From assembly GCA_003712055.1 (NCBI GenBank), contig RHLJ01000003.1, positions 434,001 to 498,000 of the forward strand: a stretch of DNA of 64,000 nucleotides, in the 5' to 3' direction. How positions within the stretch are numbered: the first letter of the stretch is position 1; every line of letters starts with the position of its first letter. Below, piece by piece: positions 7,500 to 16,827 of this stretch. Source of the DNA: Balneola sp. (GTDB taxonomy: Bacteria > Bacteroidota > Rhodothermia > Balneolales > Balneolaceae). The position numbers and the translations under genes are program-made. The notes under the pieces were generated by a model. That model did no database searches. It had not been told where the DNA came from and saw only the letters and a program-made list of their open reading frames with translations.

Positions 7500-9212
7500 C
7501 TAAAAAGTTACGGTTAATCCTCCATAGACCTGAAATGGGCGTTCCTCGTAGCCTTCCCAAAGTTCATACTTTTGCCCTAAAATATTCAACACTTTGAGAT
7601 AAACCCCAAATCGGTTTGTTATTTGATACTCTGCACTTCCGTTAACAAGCACAAATGCTTTTAAATCTTCATCTGAAGAAGGTGCTTCTCTTTTTCCTGT
7701 GTATTCCGACCATCCCGAGATCGTTAGGTCATCAGCCAGTTTGTATGAAAGTGAAGCATTCAAGCCAAACCGTTCTTCAAAAGGAATGTCACCACCTGCT
7801 GAAAGCTTTAGTCTGCGAGCGTATACTTTCGCATCGAACCAGAATTTCTCTGCAACTAATTGTTGAGTGATACCTCCATAAAACTCAAATATGTTTGCCT
7901 TTCCATAATCCACATTATAAAAGGTAAAGAAGTCCGTACCTCCCTGTGTTTCAACATCCCTGGAATAGAAAGCATAATCTTTAGTAATCTGATAGGTCAT
8001 ACCACCGAAAATCCGGTTGCCTTCAAGAGGTTGAAACGCTATTTCTCCTGAAACACCAGAGTTATAGCTATGCTGTAAATCTGTTTGAGTGTTTAATAAT
8101 CGATTAATTTGATGGTGCTCATATACTGAATTCATTTCAGGGCGCCCCCATAAACTCCCTGTAATAATAACAGCATCTCTTAGATTGTACCTTAATTTCA
8201 ATTCCGGATTTATATATAATTGACTTGAAAGCCCATCTGATACATAAGCGATTCCTCCCTTAGCTGAGATGTGAGCACTAAAATTGAGCATCTTCCGATA
8301 TTCTAAACCACCCCTGGCGTCAATCCATTGTCTTGAAGAAATACCGGAATACTGGTAATTCCCACCTCGTACTGAGCCCTCAACTTTGAATGTTTCATAG
8401 AGTTTTCTTCCTGCCCAATACTTTCCAAAATCAACATTGAAGTTTTGCTCGTTAACCTCGCCAGATCGGGTTGCCCCTGCCAACAAATCAATATTGACAG
8501 TATTTACTCCAACATTTAGCTCCCAACCTTCTAAGGCATTCTTAGTTTGGGTAACGTTTACCTCCGCTCCAAATCCCAAATACTCCTTTTTTGCGGTCTC
8601 CCCTATTCCAGCCTGAAATATAGGAGCCAGGTCAAACACCCGGTTAAAATCACTTAAAAAGCCTATATCTCCGGAAACCGAAAGGTCCTCACTAACCTGA
8701 TTACGTAACCCTATACTCCCGTCAAAAAATCGGAAACTACTTAAATGGTCATCAAGATGACCATCCGTCGACTGGTAGTTAATATTGGCCTTAGCAGCCG
8801 TTCGCTCATTAAAAGAATGGAATGCATATAGTTCAGCTTCGGGTGTCACAAAGCTGCCTACCCCCGCGCGTAGTAAACCAATGGTTCTGTCTGGTGTCTT
8901 TAATGTTGATTTTGAAGGCGGTGCAGGACGGTCTAGTTGCGTAATGGCAATACTTGCTACAGCCTCATCACGGGTTTCCATAAACGGCATTCGGTTTGGG
9001 TTAATCCGAAAAACTCGTGGTTTGGGATTGAATCCAAGAATGGGTTGGCGTCTTAGCCCCGGAAAACGAGCCCTGAATTCACTCCGTATCTCAATATCCT
9101 GGGGATTAATCTCAGGAAGGAGGGAGTTTTGGGGATTGGTGCCGGTTTGAGCCTGAATATCAGACCAAACAAAAAGGGTAGCAATAAAAATAAATCCTTT
9201 AACGAATCGCAT
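7500..9212 (-). CDS. Outer-membrane beta-barrel protein, TonB-receptor-like but without a visible plug
   Basis: 570 aa. A Sec signal peptide (MRFVKGFIFIATLFVWSDIQAQ) is followed by a 90-residue Pro/Arg-rich segment (LRRQPILGFNPKPRVFRINP). The rest is alternating beta-strand sequence to the end. The final strands (FGVYLKVLNILGQKYELWEGY ... VYGGLTVTF, ending in Phe) are typical of TonB-dependent receptor barrels. No plug domain or TonB box is recognisable before the barrel, and the length is well below the usual 700-1000 aa. It begins a run with HU, HU-SPOR, ExbB, ExbD and TonB genes. The substrate is unknown. Confidence 0.78.
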   Translation of the reverse strand: MRFVKGFIFIATLFVWSDIQAQTGTNPQNSLLPEINPQDIEIRSEFRARFPGLRRQPILGFNPKPRVFRINPNRMPFMETRDEAVASIAITQLDRPAPPSKSTLKTPDRTIGLLRAGVGSFVTPEAELYAFHSFNERTAAKANINYQSTDGHLDDHLSSFRFFDGSIGLRNQVSEDLSVSGDIGFLSDFNRVFDLAPIFQAGIGETAKKEYLGFGAEVNVTQTKNALEGWELNVGVNTVNIDLLAGATRSGEVNEQNFNVDFGKYWAGRKLYETFKVEGSVRGGNYQYSGISSRQWIDARGGLEYRKMLNFSAHISAKGGIAYVSDGLSSQLYINPELKLRYNLRDAVIITGSLWGRPEMNSVYEHHQINRLLNTQTDLQHSYNSGVSGEIAFQPLEGNRIFGGMTYQITKDYAFYSRDVETQGGTDFFTFYNVDYGKANIFEFYGGITQQLVAEKFWFDAKVYARRLKLSAGGDIPFEERFGLNASLSYKLADDLTISGWSEYTGKREAPSSDEDLKAFVLVNGSAEYQITNRFGVYLKVLNILGQKYELWEGYEERPFQVYGGLTVTF

Positions 9213-9320
9213 CTAAAAACGGGGTTTGGGGAATGTACTAATTTTTAAACCAAGGTTTAACCCGCAGGTAACCGAAAAAGTGTACTGTATTTACAGTTTT
9301 GGGTTCCTTAAGCGAACTTC

Positions 9321-10340
9321 TTATTTCTCAACCGCCTCTTTTCTCAGTACTACAAATTTGTCGATGGCAAGACAGATAGGGGCAATAAGCATTACTAACA
9401 GGAGTGTAGCAGCATGTGTTATTGTGGCAAAAGCTAACCCGGTGACTTCTGGAACTGCATATAACACAAAAAGGCTGTATGTAATAAAATAGTGATAGCT
9501 TCCTATGCCTCCGGGTGTTGGGATTGATATACCCACAGCAGAGACCATAGTAAGTACCACAGCATCTGCTAAGGATAATTCAAAGCTGATGTGTAAATCG
9601 AACATCCAAAATGGGAAGTAGATCATCAGGATATAGAATCCCCAAATGGCGAAGGTATAAAATAAAAAGAGGGGCCAGTTCTTAAGCTTTCTAATTGAAA
9701 GCACACCTGCAAAAAAATTCTTTGAGGCCTCCCTTACTTTATTAATAAAACGAGCAAAAGCTGTGTCTCCTTTGCTTAGCCTTACTACCATAAAGAAAAG
9801 CATTGCCCCAACTATTAGAGCCGCAACACCAACTAATGCAAGGCTCCCAACTATTGAGGATACCTCATCGGAATTGGTAAAGTCTATCCCAAAAAGTCGA
9901 TTCAGTATTTCTGCATCCGAAATGAGAAATATTCCAACAAAGGCCATGATTATAAGCATACTCAATACATCGACAATTCTTTCCAGTACTATAGTGCCAA
10001 TGATCTTGGAATTACTTTCTCCAACTTGTCTTGCTACATAAATCGGACGTGTAACTTCTCCTAACCTCGGAACAGGGATATTAGAGAGATAGCCAAACAT
10101 AACGCCGGTGAATAAAGTAAAGCGATGAGGAATCACACCACCGTCATTAAAAAGCATTCTCCAGCGTTCCGCTCGTAAATAGTGCGAAAGGATCAAACAT
10201 AAGGTAAAGGGGAAAGTCCATCCCCAACTCATTTCCTTTGAGGCTTCCATGATTTCGGAAAACTCGACATTTCTGAAGGCCAACCATAAAAAAAGTGCAG
10301 CAAAAACTACACTTAACCCTATTTTTAAAATCTTATTCAA
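9321..10340 (-). CDS. Lysylphosphatidylglycerol synthase/UPF0104-type flippase-like membrane protein
   Basis: 339 aa with about eight hydrophobic helices and the family signatures RAERWRMLF (about residue 55), VPRLGEVTRPIYVARQ (about 95-110) and GIGSYHYFITYSLF near the C-terminus. These mark the AglD/YbhN/UPF0104 family of integral membrane proteins related to the flippase half of MprF. The function in this organism is unknown; lipid or glycan flipping is inferred from the family. The start is TTG at 10340, 2 bp after the lolA-like stop. It is the only start that keeps the first membrane helix. Confidence 0.82.
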   Translation of the reverse strand: MNKILKIGLSVVFAALFLWLAFRNVEFSEIMEASKEMSWGWTFPFTLCLILSHYLRAERWRMLFNDGGVIPHRFTLFTGVMFGYLSNIPVPRLGEVTRPIYVARQVGESNSKIIGTIVLERIVDVLSMLIIMAFVGIFLISDAEILNRLFGIDFTNSDEVSSIVGSLALVGVAALIVGAMLFFMVVRLSKGDTAFARFINKVREASKNFFAGVLSIRKLKNWPLFLFYTFAIWGFYILMIYFPFWMFDLHISFELSLADAVVLTMVSAVGISIPTPGGIGSYHYFITYSLFVLYAVPEVTGLAFATITHAATLLLVMLIAPICLAIDKFVVLRKEAVEK

Positions 10341-10342
10341 TC

Positions 10343-10960
10343 TTAAAACCTCATATCTACCACTTCAGCATCATCAGGATAATCCAGTGTGAAAAGATTT
10401 TCATCTCTGGATATAAACTCACCATTTTCAAAAGTGGTAATGATCACATTTTCTGCAAAATCGTACGCAGTTATTTTCAAGGGCTCTAAGTTTGAATCCA
10501 CCTCTATCTCCACCCTTACAAATACCTCAAAATCATCTTCTGTAGTAAGTACTATCAAAGTATTTCCGTTATCAAGACTTTCCTGAGCAGGGGTATAGGT
10601 ATCATCCAATCCGCTAAGCATTCGGGATGGAGCAAAATCATCTTCATCGGGATCATATTCGCTGATGATTAACCTGTTTCTAAGTTCATCATATACTTTA
10701 GAAAGTTCTCCGTCTACAAGAATTAATTGATGATCACCCTCCAACTTATATCCAACCTGATCTATCCATATCACTCCCGTTGAAGTGCTTGTTTCTCCGG
10801 TATAGGAATCGATATAGGTATGCTCAAATGATGAAGTGAACACCTGGTTATCAGCAAATTTCCCTCGAAGTTCATCAAAGGCCGGGCTCTGAGCTTTCCC
10901 CGTTTCTGAAAAGATTAGCAATACTGAGAAAATCACTGCGAGTAGCTTAATCGAGCTCAT
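10343..10960 (-). CDS. lolA: LolA-like outer-membrane lipoprotein carrier
   Basis: About 205 aa from the ATG at 10960. A signal peptide (MSSIKLLAVIFSVLLIFSETGKAQ) precedes a mature domain with the pattern of LolA: F-ADNQVFTSSFEHTYIDSYTGETS, GVIWIDQVGYKLEG, then later strands ending LFTLDYPDDAEVVDMRF. LolA ferries lipoproteins across the periplasm. The start overlaps the ftsK stop by 14 bp. ftsK followed by lolA is a common neighbour pair in bacteria, which supports the call. The open frame extends to 11053, but that part lies inside ftsK and would block the signal peptide. Confidence 0.8.
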   Translation of the reverse strand: MSSIKLLAVIFSVLLIFSETGKAQSPAFDELRGKFADNQVFTSSFEHTYIDSYTGETSTSTGVIWIDQVGYKLEGDHQLILVDGELSKVYDELRNRLIISEYDPDEDDFAPSRMLSGLDDTYTPAQESLDNGNTLIVLTTEDDFEVFVRVEIEVDSNLEPLKITAYDFAENVIITTFENGEFISRDENLFTLDYPDDAEVVDMRF

Positions 10961-13490
10961 TAAGTCCATCCATAATTTCGCGAAGTTCTTCTTCTTCCTG
11001 GATAAGAACATCTCTGGCTGTACTTCCTTGATATGGTCCAACAATCCCTGCATTAAATAATTGGTCTATAATTCTTCCAGCCCGGTTATACCCTATTTTC
11101 AATTTTCTTTGAAGTAGTGAAACCGAACCTTGTTGATGAAGCATCACCACTTTGGCTGCTGCTTCAAACATATCGTCAATGTCTTCTAACGGATCCGGAA
11201 CTCCCGCATTGTCTTCCTGGATAATTGGCAGATGAAATGGTTCTTTATACCCAGCCTGTTGACCAATAAATGCATTTATTGCTTCCACTTCTTCTGTTGA
11301 TACAAAAGCGTTCTGAATACGTGTCATTCCTGCGCCATTTGTAAAGAGCATATCCCCCATTCCAACCAACTGATCAGCACCACCCACATCCAGGATAGTT
11401 CTGGAATCCACTTTTGAAGCAACCTGGTAAGCCAACCGAGCCGGGAAGTTCGCTTTAATGGTACCGGTAATTACATTTACAGATGGCCGCTGAGTGGCTA
11501 CTACGAGATGAATACCAACGGCTCGTGCTAATTGAGCAATCCGCGCGATCGGTTCTTCGATTTGTTTTCCAGCAGTCATCATTAAATCGGCAAGCTCGTC
11601 AATAATTACTACGATATATGGCAGATGACGGTGCCCTAATTCTTCCTCAAGTTCCTCTTCCTTGTACTTGGCATTATACGCCTTGATATCCCGAACCATA
11701 GCCATTTTGAGGAGATCGTAACGATCATCCATTTCTTTACAAACACTATTTAGTGTTTCCAGTGCTTTGGTGGTATCAGTGATAATAGGCTCATCAGCAT
11801 CTGGCAACATGGCCAAAAAATGATTCTGGATATTTCGATACAAAGAAAGTTCAATCTTCTTTGGATCTATCATCACAAATTTAAGATTGTCAGGGTGACA
11901 CTTGTAGAGAAGACAGGTAATGATGGTATTTATACCCACTGACTTACCAGAACCTGTAGCTCCTGCTACCAGGAGATGTGGCATTTTGGTTAAATCCATC
12001 ATGAATACTTCATTTTCAATGGTTTTACCAAATGCAACCGGCAAAGTCATGCTGGTTTCTACAAACTTTTTGGTATTAATTACCTGCTTTATGTATACCG
12101 TTTCCCGTGTGCTATTTGGAACTTCAATCCCTACCGCAGATTTCCCAGGAATTGGAGCTAGCATTCGAAGGCCCTTCGAAGCTGTGGCCATTTTCAAGTC
12201 GTTGGAGTAGCTCTCGATCTTACTAATCTTCACATCCGGCGCCGGCTCAAGTTCATATAAAGTCACCGTGGGGCCAACAATGGCATTAATCCCAACGATC
12301 TCGATTTTATGACGTCTCAGCTTGTCGAGAATGATGCGCTTATTTTCCTTTATCTCCTCCAGGTCAACTTCATTTCCTTCATTGGGAGGAGTATTAAGAA
12401 GCTCAATAGTAGGGAACTTATACTTGATTACCGGTACTTCTTTAGCTTTATCGGCATTCAGTTTATCTAAATCTTTTTCTCCTGCTTCCTCATCACCTTC
12501 TCCTTTAAAGATGGCGACTTCAACGTCTTCCTCGCTTCCTTCTTCTGGCTCGGAATCAGGCTTTTCAATAATTGCCCTTGGACGAGTATCGAGGGTTTGA
12601 ACTTCTGCTTTTTCTTTCTCGATTCTCTTTCGATCTTCTTCTTCCGACTTCTCTACGATATCTTCAATACTTGGCTTGGGCTTTACCGCTTCTTCTTTTG
12701 ATTTCGCTTCTGCAATCTGTCGCTTTTGTATTGCTTCTTCTCGTTTTTTAGCTGCTGCCTCTACTTCCTTTTCTTCTTTCTGTAATTGAATTTCAGCTTT
12801 TTTAGCTGCAACTCTTTCTTCTCTTTCAGCAATTCGCTGGGCTTTCTTTTCTTCTCTGGCGATCCGAGATTGCTCCATCTTATCCCGCAAATTATCCATC
12901 CAGATTTTAACACTATCAATGGTTTTCTGGAGATCACGATCCCAAAGCAACAGCAAAGTTACTATCACCGACACTGAAAGAATAAAAATAGAAGCTACCC
13001 CCGTAATGTTTTGGAGGATGCGGGAAATTGCTACTCCAGATACTCCACTCCAAATAGAATCGTCGGGGAAATTAGCATTGGTATTTAGCCAACCAATAAA
13101 TGTAGATAGCAATATCATCCCCCAGACGGACAGGATATTCAGCCAATTATTTTCTTTAAACTCTCTTCTTCTGAAGATGTGCCATCCATTATACCCAACA
13201 ATAAGCGCAAAAATAATGCTGGTATATCCAAACAGGGAGTACACCAAAAAATGAGATATATAAGCCCCAACAGGTCCTAACCAGTTTTGGACTAACCTGG
13301 AGTTAGCATCAGGATTAAATAAGTCGGTAAATGTGATACTTCTTGCATACTGATAGTCGCTGGATGTGTAAGACATGATACTTAATCCAAGCAACACAGC
13401 TATGGCTATCACAATAATTCCGGCAATCTCTTTTTTTCTACCCGAATTCAACCGTTGATTAGTAGCAGTATTCAGCTTTTTCTTAGCCAT
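10947..13490 (-). CDS. ftsK: DNA translocase FtsK
   Basis: 847 aa. Four N-terminal membrane helices (about residues 25-190) are followed by a coiled, Lys/Glu-rich linker (about 200-350), then the alpha/beta/motor module. Walker A is GATGSGKS near residue 510 and Walker B is VVIIDELADLMM near 630; ATQRPSVNVITGTIKANFP follows. The C-terminal gamma winged helix (GSVSLLQRKLKIGYNRAGRIIDQL) recognises polar sequences. FtsK pumps chromosome ends through the closing septum and activates XerCD at dif. The start overlaps the comB-like stop by 8 bp, indicating coupling. Confidence 0.97.
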   Translation of the reverse strand: MAKKKLNTATNQRLNSGRKKEIAGIIVIAIAVLLGLSIMSYTSSDYQYARSITFTDLFNPDANSRLVQNWLGPVGAYISHFLVYSLFGYTSIIFALIVGYNGWHIFRRREFKENNWLNILSVWGMILLSTFIGWLNTNANFPDDSIWSGVSGVAISRILQNITGVASIFILSVSVIVTLLLLWDRDLQKTIDSVKIWMDNLRDKMEQSRIAREEKKAQRIAEREERVAAKKAEIQLQKEEKEVEAAAKKREEAIQKRQIAEAKSKEEAVKPKPSIEDIVEKSEEEDRKRIEKEKAEVQTLDTRPRAIIEKPDSEPEEGSEEDVEVAIFKGEGDEEAGEKDLDKLNADKAKEVPVIKYKFPTIELLNTPPNEGNEVDLEEIKENKRIILDKLRRHKIEIVGINAIVGPTVTLYELEPAPDVKISKIESYSNDLKMATASKGLRMLAPIPGKSAVGIEVPNSTRETVYIKQVINTKKFVETSMTLPVAFGKTIENEVFMMDLTKMPHLLVAGATGSGKSVGINTIITCLLYKCHPDNLKFVMIDPKKIELSLYRNIQNHFLAMLPDADEPIITDTTKALETLNSVCKEMDDRYDLLKMAMVRDIKAYNAKYKEEELEEELGHRHLPYIVVIIDELADLMMTAGKQIEEPIARIAQLARAVGIHLVVATQRPSVNVITGTIKANFPARLAYQVASKVDSRTILDVGGADQLVGMGDMLFTNGAGMTRIQNAFVSTEEVEAINAFIGQQAGYKEPFHLPIIQEDNAGVPDPLEDIDDMFEAAAKVVMLHQQGSVSLLQRKLKIGYNRAGRIIDQLFNAGIVGPYQGSTARDVLIQEEEELREIMDGLNELD

Positions 13491-14220
13491 TTAAGTCTGT
13501 TATGATCCCGTCCTTCATCCCGGGGAGTACTTTAAATTTATCTACCTGGCAACAAAAAGGAACATCATCCTCAGGAACCAGATTTCTTAAACGAAAAGCA
13601 TGATCACTTTTCTGAATAGTTTCCTCTAGAGTATCTCCAAATCGTTCGAAAAGACCAAAAGCTACTTTTGCTCCATCTTTTGTGTTATCGGGAAGGTTTC
13701 CTTTGCAAAGAGCATGTATAAGTGACCCCGCGAACATAGTATCTTCAAGTGCCAGTCTTCCTCTCCAGCCCGAACAAATAAGAACAACTTCATCATCATG
13801 TTCCTTTAGTGCTTTTAGAATGCTTTTTTGATTCAAAAAGGAACCAATATAAATTCGGTTTGCAAGACTGGCTTTCTTTATAGCTTTTGTGCCGTTGGTT
13901 GTGTTAAAGATCAGGGTCTTATCAGCTACTGCTTCCTTAGTGTATTCCAGAGGGGAATTTCCAAGATGGTAGCCTTCAATTTTTGACCCATCTTTTTCGC
14001 CACAAAGCAGATAATCATTTGCATCCATTGTGCGAGCTATTTTAACGGCATCACTCATATCCTCAACAGGGATAATTTTTTTAGCCCCACTATTTATAGC
14101 TGTTACTATAGATGAAGAAGCTCGCAGGATGTCAATAATTACTGCACTTTTTCCTCTTAGGTCCTCTTCCTGAAAAGCATGAACAGAAAAGAAAACATCG
14201 ATATAGCGTAAGTCTGGCAT
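13483..14220 (-). CDS. comB: 2-phosphosulfolactate phosphatase family protein (ComB-like)
   Basis: 245 aa, normal length. The family pattern is clear: DVFFSVHAFQEEDLRGKSAVIIDILRAS at the N-terminus (residues 8-36), then FNTTNGTKAIKKA (about 112), and CSGWRGRLALEDTMFAGSLI (about 150). ComB removes phosphate from 2-phosphosulfolactate, first described in coenzyme M synthesis. Many bacteria without coenzyme M carry it for sulfolactate-type compounds or for an unknown role. No comA or comC homologue is in the window. It sits between gcvT and ftsK, 12 bp after gcvT and overlapping ftsK by 8 bp. Confidence 0.87.
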   Translation of the reverse strand: MPDLRYIDVFFSVHAFQEEDLRGKSAVIIDILRASSSIVTAINSGAKKIIPVEDMSDAVKIARTMDANDYLLCGEKDGSKIEGYHLGNSPLEYTKEAVADKTLIFNTTNGTKAIKKASLANRIYIGSFLNQKSILKALKEHDDEVVLICSGWRGRLALEDTMFAGSLIHALCKGNLPDNTKDGAKVAFGLFERFGDTLEETIQKSDHAFRLRNLVPEDDVPFCCQVDKFKVLPGMKDGIITDLNG

Positions 14221-14232
14221 ATTCTCTCTTAT

Positions 14233-15333
14233 TTATTTTTTTATGAATGGTGGCCTTGCCACCGTTGCTGGTGCTGTTTTTTTACGAATGGCAATTTGTA
14301 TCGCTGTCCCTTCAGCTGCGTACTCTTTGCTCACGTATCCCATCCCAATTCCTTTACCTAAAGTAATGGACATTGTTCCACTGGATACCTCCCCGATAAT
14401 GTTGCCTGACTCATCAACAATTTCATACCCGTTTCTGGGAATTGATCGTTCATCCTCCATTACAAATCCAACCAATTGGCGGGTAATTCCTTCTTCTTTC
14501 TTTTTAAGCAGTGTTTCTTTAGCAATGAAATCACCTTTGTCAAATTTCGTGATCCAGCCTAGCCGAGCCTCAAGTGGATGTGTATCTTTGGTGATATCAT
14601 TTCCATAAAGGGCATATCCCATTTCTAAGCGAAGTGTATCACGAGCTCCAAGTCCACATGCTTCAATCCCAAATTCTTCACCGGCTTCAAAAATTGCATT
14701 CCAAACCGCTTTTGGGTCAACCGTGTTTTTGTCAAAATAAAGTTCGAACCCCTTTTCGCCAGTATACCCGGTAGCAGAAAAAATAACATCTCCAAGACCT
14801 GCAAGATTTCCCATCTTATAACTGTAAAAGGCAATACCGCTCAAGTCCAGGTCAGTAAGTTTTTGAAGTGTTTCAATTGATTTTGGACCTTGCACAGCCA
14901 GCAAAGCAGTGTCAGGAGAATTATCGTGTACCTGGGCATCGAAGGTGTTATTTTGATTAATCCATGCCAGGTCTTTTTCAATATTAGAAGCATTAACTAC
15001 CAGGATATATCCATAATCATCAAATAGATGATATACGATCAGGTCATCAACAATACCCCCATCCTCATAGCACATGCATGAATATTGTGCCTTTCCTGGG
15101 ACCAGTTTAGAGACATCGTTAACCGTCACTTTTTGAACAAGGTCAAAAGCCTCGGGGCCCGAAATAAAAAACTCACCCATATGCGAAACATCGAACACAC
15201 CTACCGCTTCCCTTACCGCTACGTGTTCTACTTTAATACCTTTATACTGTACAGGCATTTCAAATCCTGCAAAATCGACAAGTTTAGCCCCTGCTTCTTG
15301 ATGAAGTGAATAGAACGGAGTTTTTTGTGACAT
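14233..15333 (-). CDS. gcvT: Glycine cleavage system T protein (aminomethyltransferase)
   Basis: 366 aa, typical length. Conserved segments include FAGFEMPVQYKGI (20-32), VFDVSHMGEF (46-55), TGYTGEKGFELYF (about 187) and GLGARDTLRLEMGYALYGND (about 226). It transfers the aminomethyl carbon of glycine from H-protein to tetrahydrofolate, releasing ammonia. The other gcv genes are not nearby. It is the first gene of the long minus-strand run. The 65-bp spacer before the divergent flavin reductase gene should hold promoters for both directions. Confidence 0.96.
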   Translation of the reverse strand: MSQKTPFYSLHQEAGAKLVDFAGFEMPVQYKGIKVEHVAVREAVGVFDVSHMGEFFISGPEAFDLVQKVTVNDVSKLVPGKAQYSCMCYEDGGIVDDLIVYHLFDDYGYILVVNASNIEKDLAWINQNNTFDAQVHDNSPDTALLAVQGPKSIETLQKLTDLDLSGIAFYSYKMGNLAGLGDVIFSATGYTGEKGFELYFDKNTVDPKAVWNAIFEAGEEFGIEACGLGARDTLRLEMGYALYGNDITKDTHPLEARLGWITKFDKGDFIAKETLLKKKEEGITRQLVGFVMEDERSIPRNGYEIVDESGNIIGEVSSGTMSITLGKGIGMGYVSKEYAAEGTAIQIAIRKKTAPATVARPPFIKK

Positions 15334-15458
15334 GAAGTTAGTCTCTGTAGCTAGTTTTATTGCGCATCAAGTTAGTGATTTTTAGATAAAGAAAAGGATT
15401 GGAAGCCAGAAGGTCGAACTTTAACTACAAGAAGAGAGTTACTGAGTCAAAAAAATCT

Positions 15459-16094
15459 ATGACTCATTTATCTATAAAAGACTTTGAGCAAATGCCTTCC
15501 CGATACAGAGCGCATTGTATCAATAGTGTAACAGGATATAAGTCTTCCAATTTATTGGGAACCTGCTCAAAAGATGGCAGCACAAATCTTGCAATTTTCA
15601 GCTCAATAACACACCTGGGAAGTAATCCTCCATTACTCGGTTTTGTGCTACGCCCCAGAACTGTTACTCGAAATACCTATGATAACTTGAAATCTACCGG
15701 CGTTTTTACTGTGAATCATGTCCATGCTGGCATGATAAAACAAGCTCATCAAACCTCCGCTAAATACCCTGAAGGAGTTTCTGAATTTAGAGCTACAGGT
15801 TTAACAGAGGAGTACCAAGATGGATTTGAAGCTCCTTTTGTAAAAGAAAGCCGGATCAAAATCGGCTGTTCCTATGAAAATGAATATTTCCTAAAAGAGA
15901 ATGACTGCATTTTCATTGTCGCCAGGATCGAGCATCTCATTATTGATCAAAATTTCCAAATGAATGATGGCTTTATAGATCTCACAAAAGCAGGTACTAT
16001 TACCGCAACTGGTCTCGATGGGTACGCTCTTCCCTCACTATTAGATCGGTTTAGTTATGCGGAACCTGAAAAGGATTTAAACTCTATTTTGTAA
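15459..16094 (+). CDS. Flavin reductase-like FMN-binding protein
   Basis: 211 aa from the ATG at 15459 (MTHLSIKDFEQMPSRYRAHC). The frame is open from 15399 but the first 20 residues are basic and unlike the family. Features of the flavin reductase-like split-barrel fold are the N-terminal GYKSSNLLGTCSKDGSTNLA, NPPLLGFVLRPR, and TVNHVHAGMIKQAHQTS. It probably binds FMN and reduces it or a small substrate with NAD(P)H. The C-terminus overlaps the convergent gene at 16084 by 11 bp. Confidence 0.82.
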   Translation: MTHLSIKDFEQMPSRYRAHCINSVTGYKSSNLLGTCSKDGSTNLAIFSSITHLGSNPPLLGFVLRPRTVTRNTYDNLKSTGVFTVNHVHAGMIKQAHQTSAKYPEGVSEFRATGLTEEYQDGFEAPFVKESRIKIGCSYENEYFLKENDCIFIVARIEHLIIDQNFQMNDGFIDLTKAGTITATGLDGYALPSLLDRFSYAEPEKDLNSIL

Positions 16095-16596
16095 TTCTTC
16101 TTTTTTGATATCGAAGAATATACTTATCCAAATCTTTGTCTAATGTTTTGGTATTAGTTAAGATGATTTCATTTTCCAAAACCATCATAAATTGACGTAG
16201 GTAGTCTTCACTTAATTCTTCCCTAATCCTTGCCCCCCCTTCTGTAAGCCTTTGAAGAGGCTCTGTATCCACTGCCAGATAAAAAGCCTGACCCATTTTA
16301 CCGCTTTGAATGATATTCTCTGGTAGCCTGGAAAAGACTGTAATTGACAAAACAATATTTCCTTCTAAATCCACATCACTTGCTCCAATTAAAAAGACAA
16401 GTCCTTCATTTTCTGATTTCTCAGCTCCTTTTGAAATCATTTTTTGATCAAAGGATTCTACAATTGGATTGAGTCTATTAAAATCTGACTCCTGTTGTAC
16501 CAGGAAAGTTGAACTGAATTTGAAATTAGATTGGGAATATCCCAGTAATGGGCTTAATAGAAAGAATAGAAGTAGAAGTTTTGACCTTTTAACCAT
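16084..16596 (-). CDS. Secreted protein of unknown function
   Basis: 170 aa from the ATG at 16596 (MVKRSKLLLLFFLLSPLLGYSQ, a clear signal peptide). Upstream in-frame TTG and ATG codons at 16608 and 16605 are possible but would lengthen the n-region. The mature part is mostly beta/alpha with no Cys and no recognised motif; an Arg/Lys-rich tail ends it. I do not recognise the family. The 3' end overlaps the convergent flavin reductase gene by 11 bp. A periplasmic location is likely. Confidence 0.6.
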   Translation of the reverse strand: MVKRSKLLLLFFLLSPLLGYSQSNFKFSSTFLVQQESDFNRLNPIVESFDQKMISKGAEKSENEGLVFLIGASDVDLEGNIVLSITVFSRLPENIIQSGKMGQAFYLAVDTEPLQRLTEGGARIREELSEDYLRQFMMVLENEIILTNTKTLDKDLDKYILRYQKRRITK

Positions 16597-16827
16597 AATA
16601 CACATCAAGATTAGATTATTAATTAAGATGGTATCAACTATTCTATAGGCACTAAAACTTTATCTGTATTTAAATCGGAAAAAGAAACGTGAATATTTTT
16701 TATCTATGAAATTCCCACTCTTTGAAACCTAATCTAGATGATTTAAAACAGATTCCAAATTAAGAAATCATCTTTCAATCATTATTGTTGAAAGTTGGTA
16801 TTTTGAAAAAAAACATTCTGAAAACTC

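Noticed and set aside
7498-7560. Extended N-terminus of the small HU-like gene
   Set aside because: The extra 21 residues overlap the barrel gene and have no HU character; the ATG at 7497 fits the operon spacing.
9226-9492. Plus-strand open frame of 88 codons
   Set aside because: Most of it is antisense to the 3' end of the flippase-like gene and the translation has no recognisable features.
10961-11053. Upstream extension of the lolA-like frame
   Set aside because: It lies within ftsK in another frame and would place 31 charged residues before the signal peptide.
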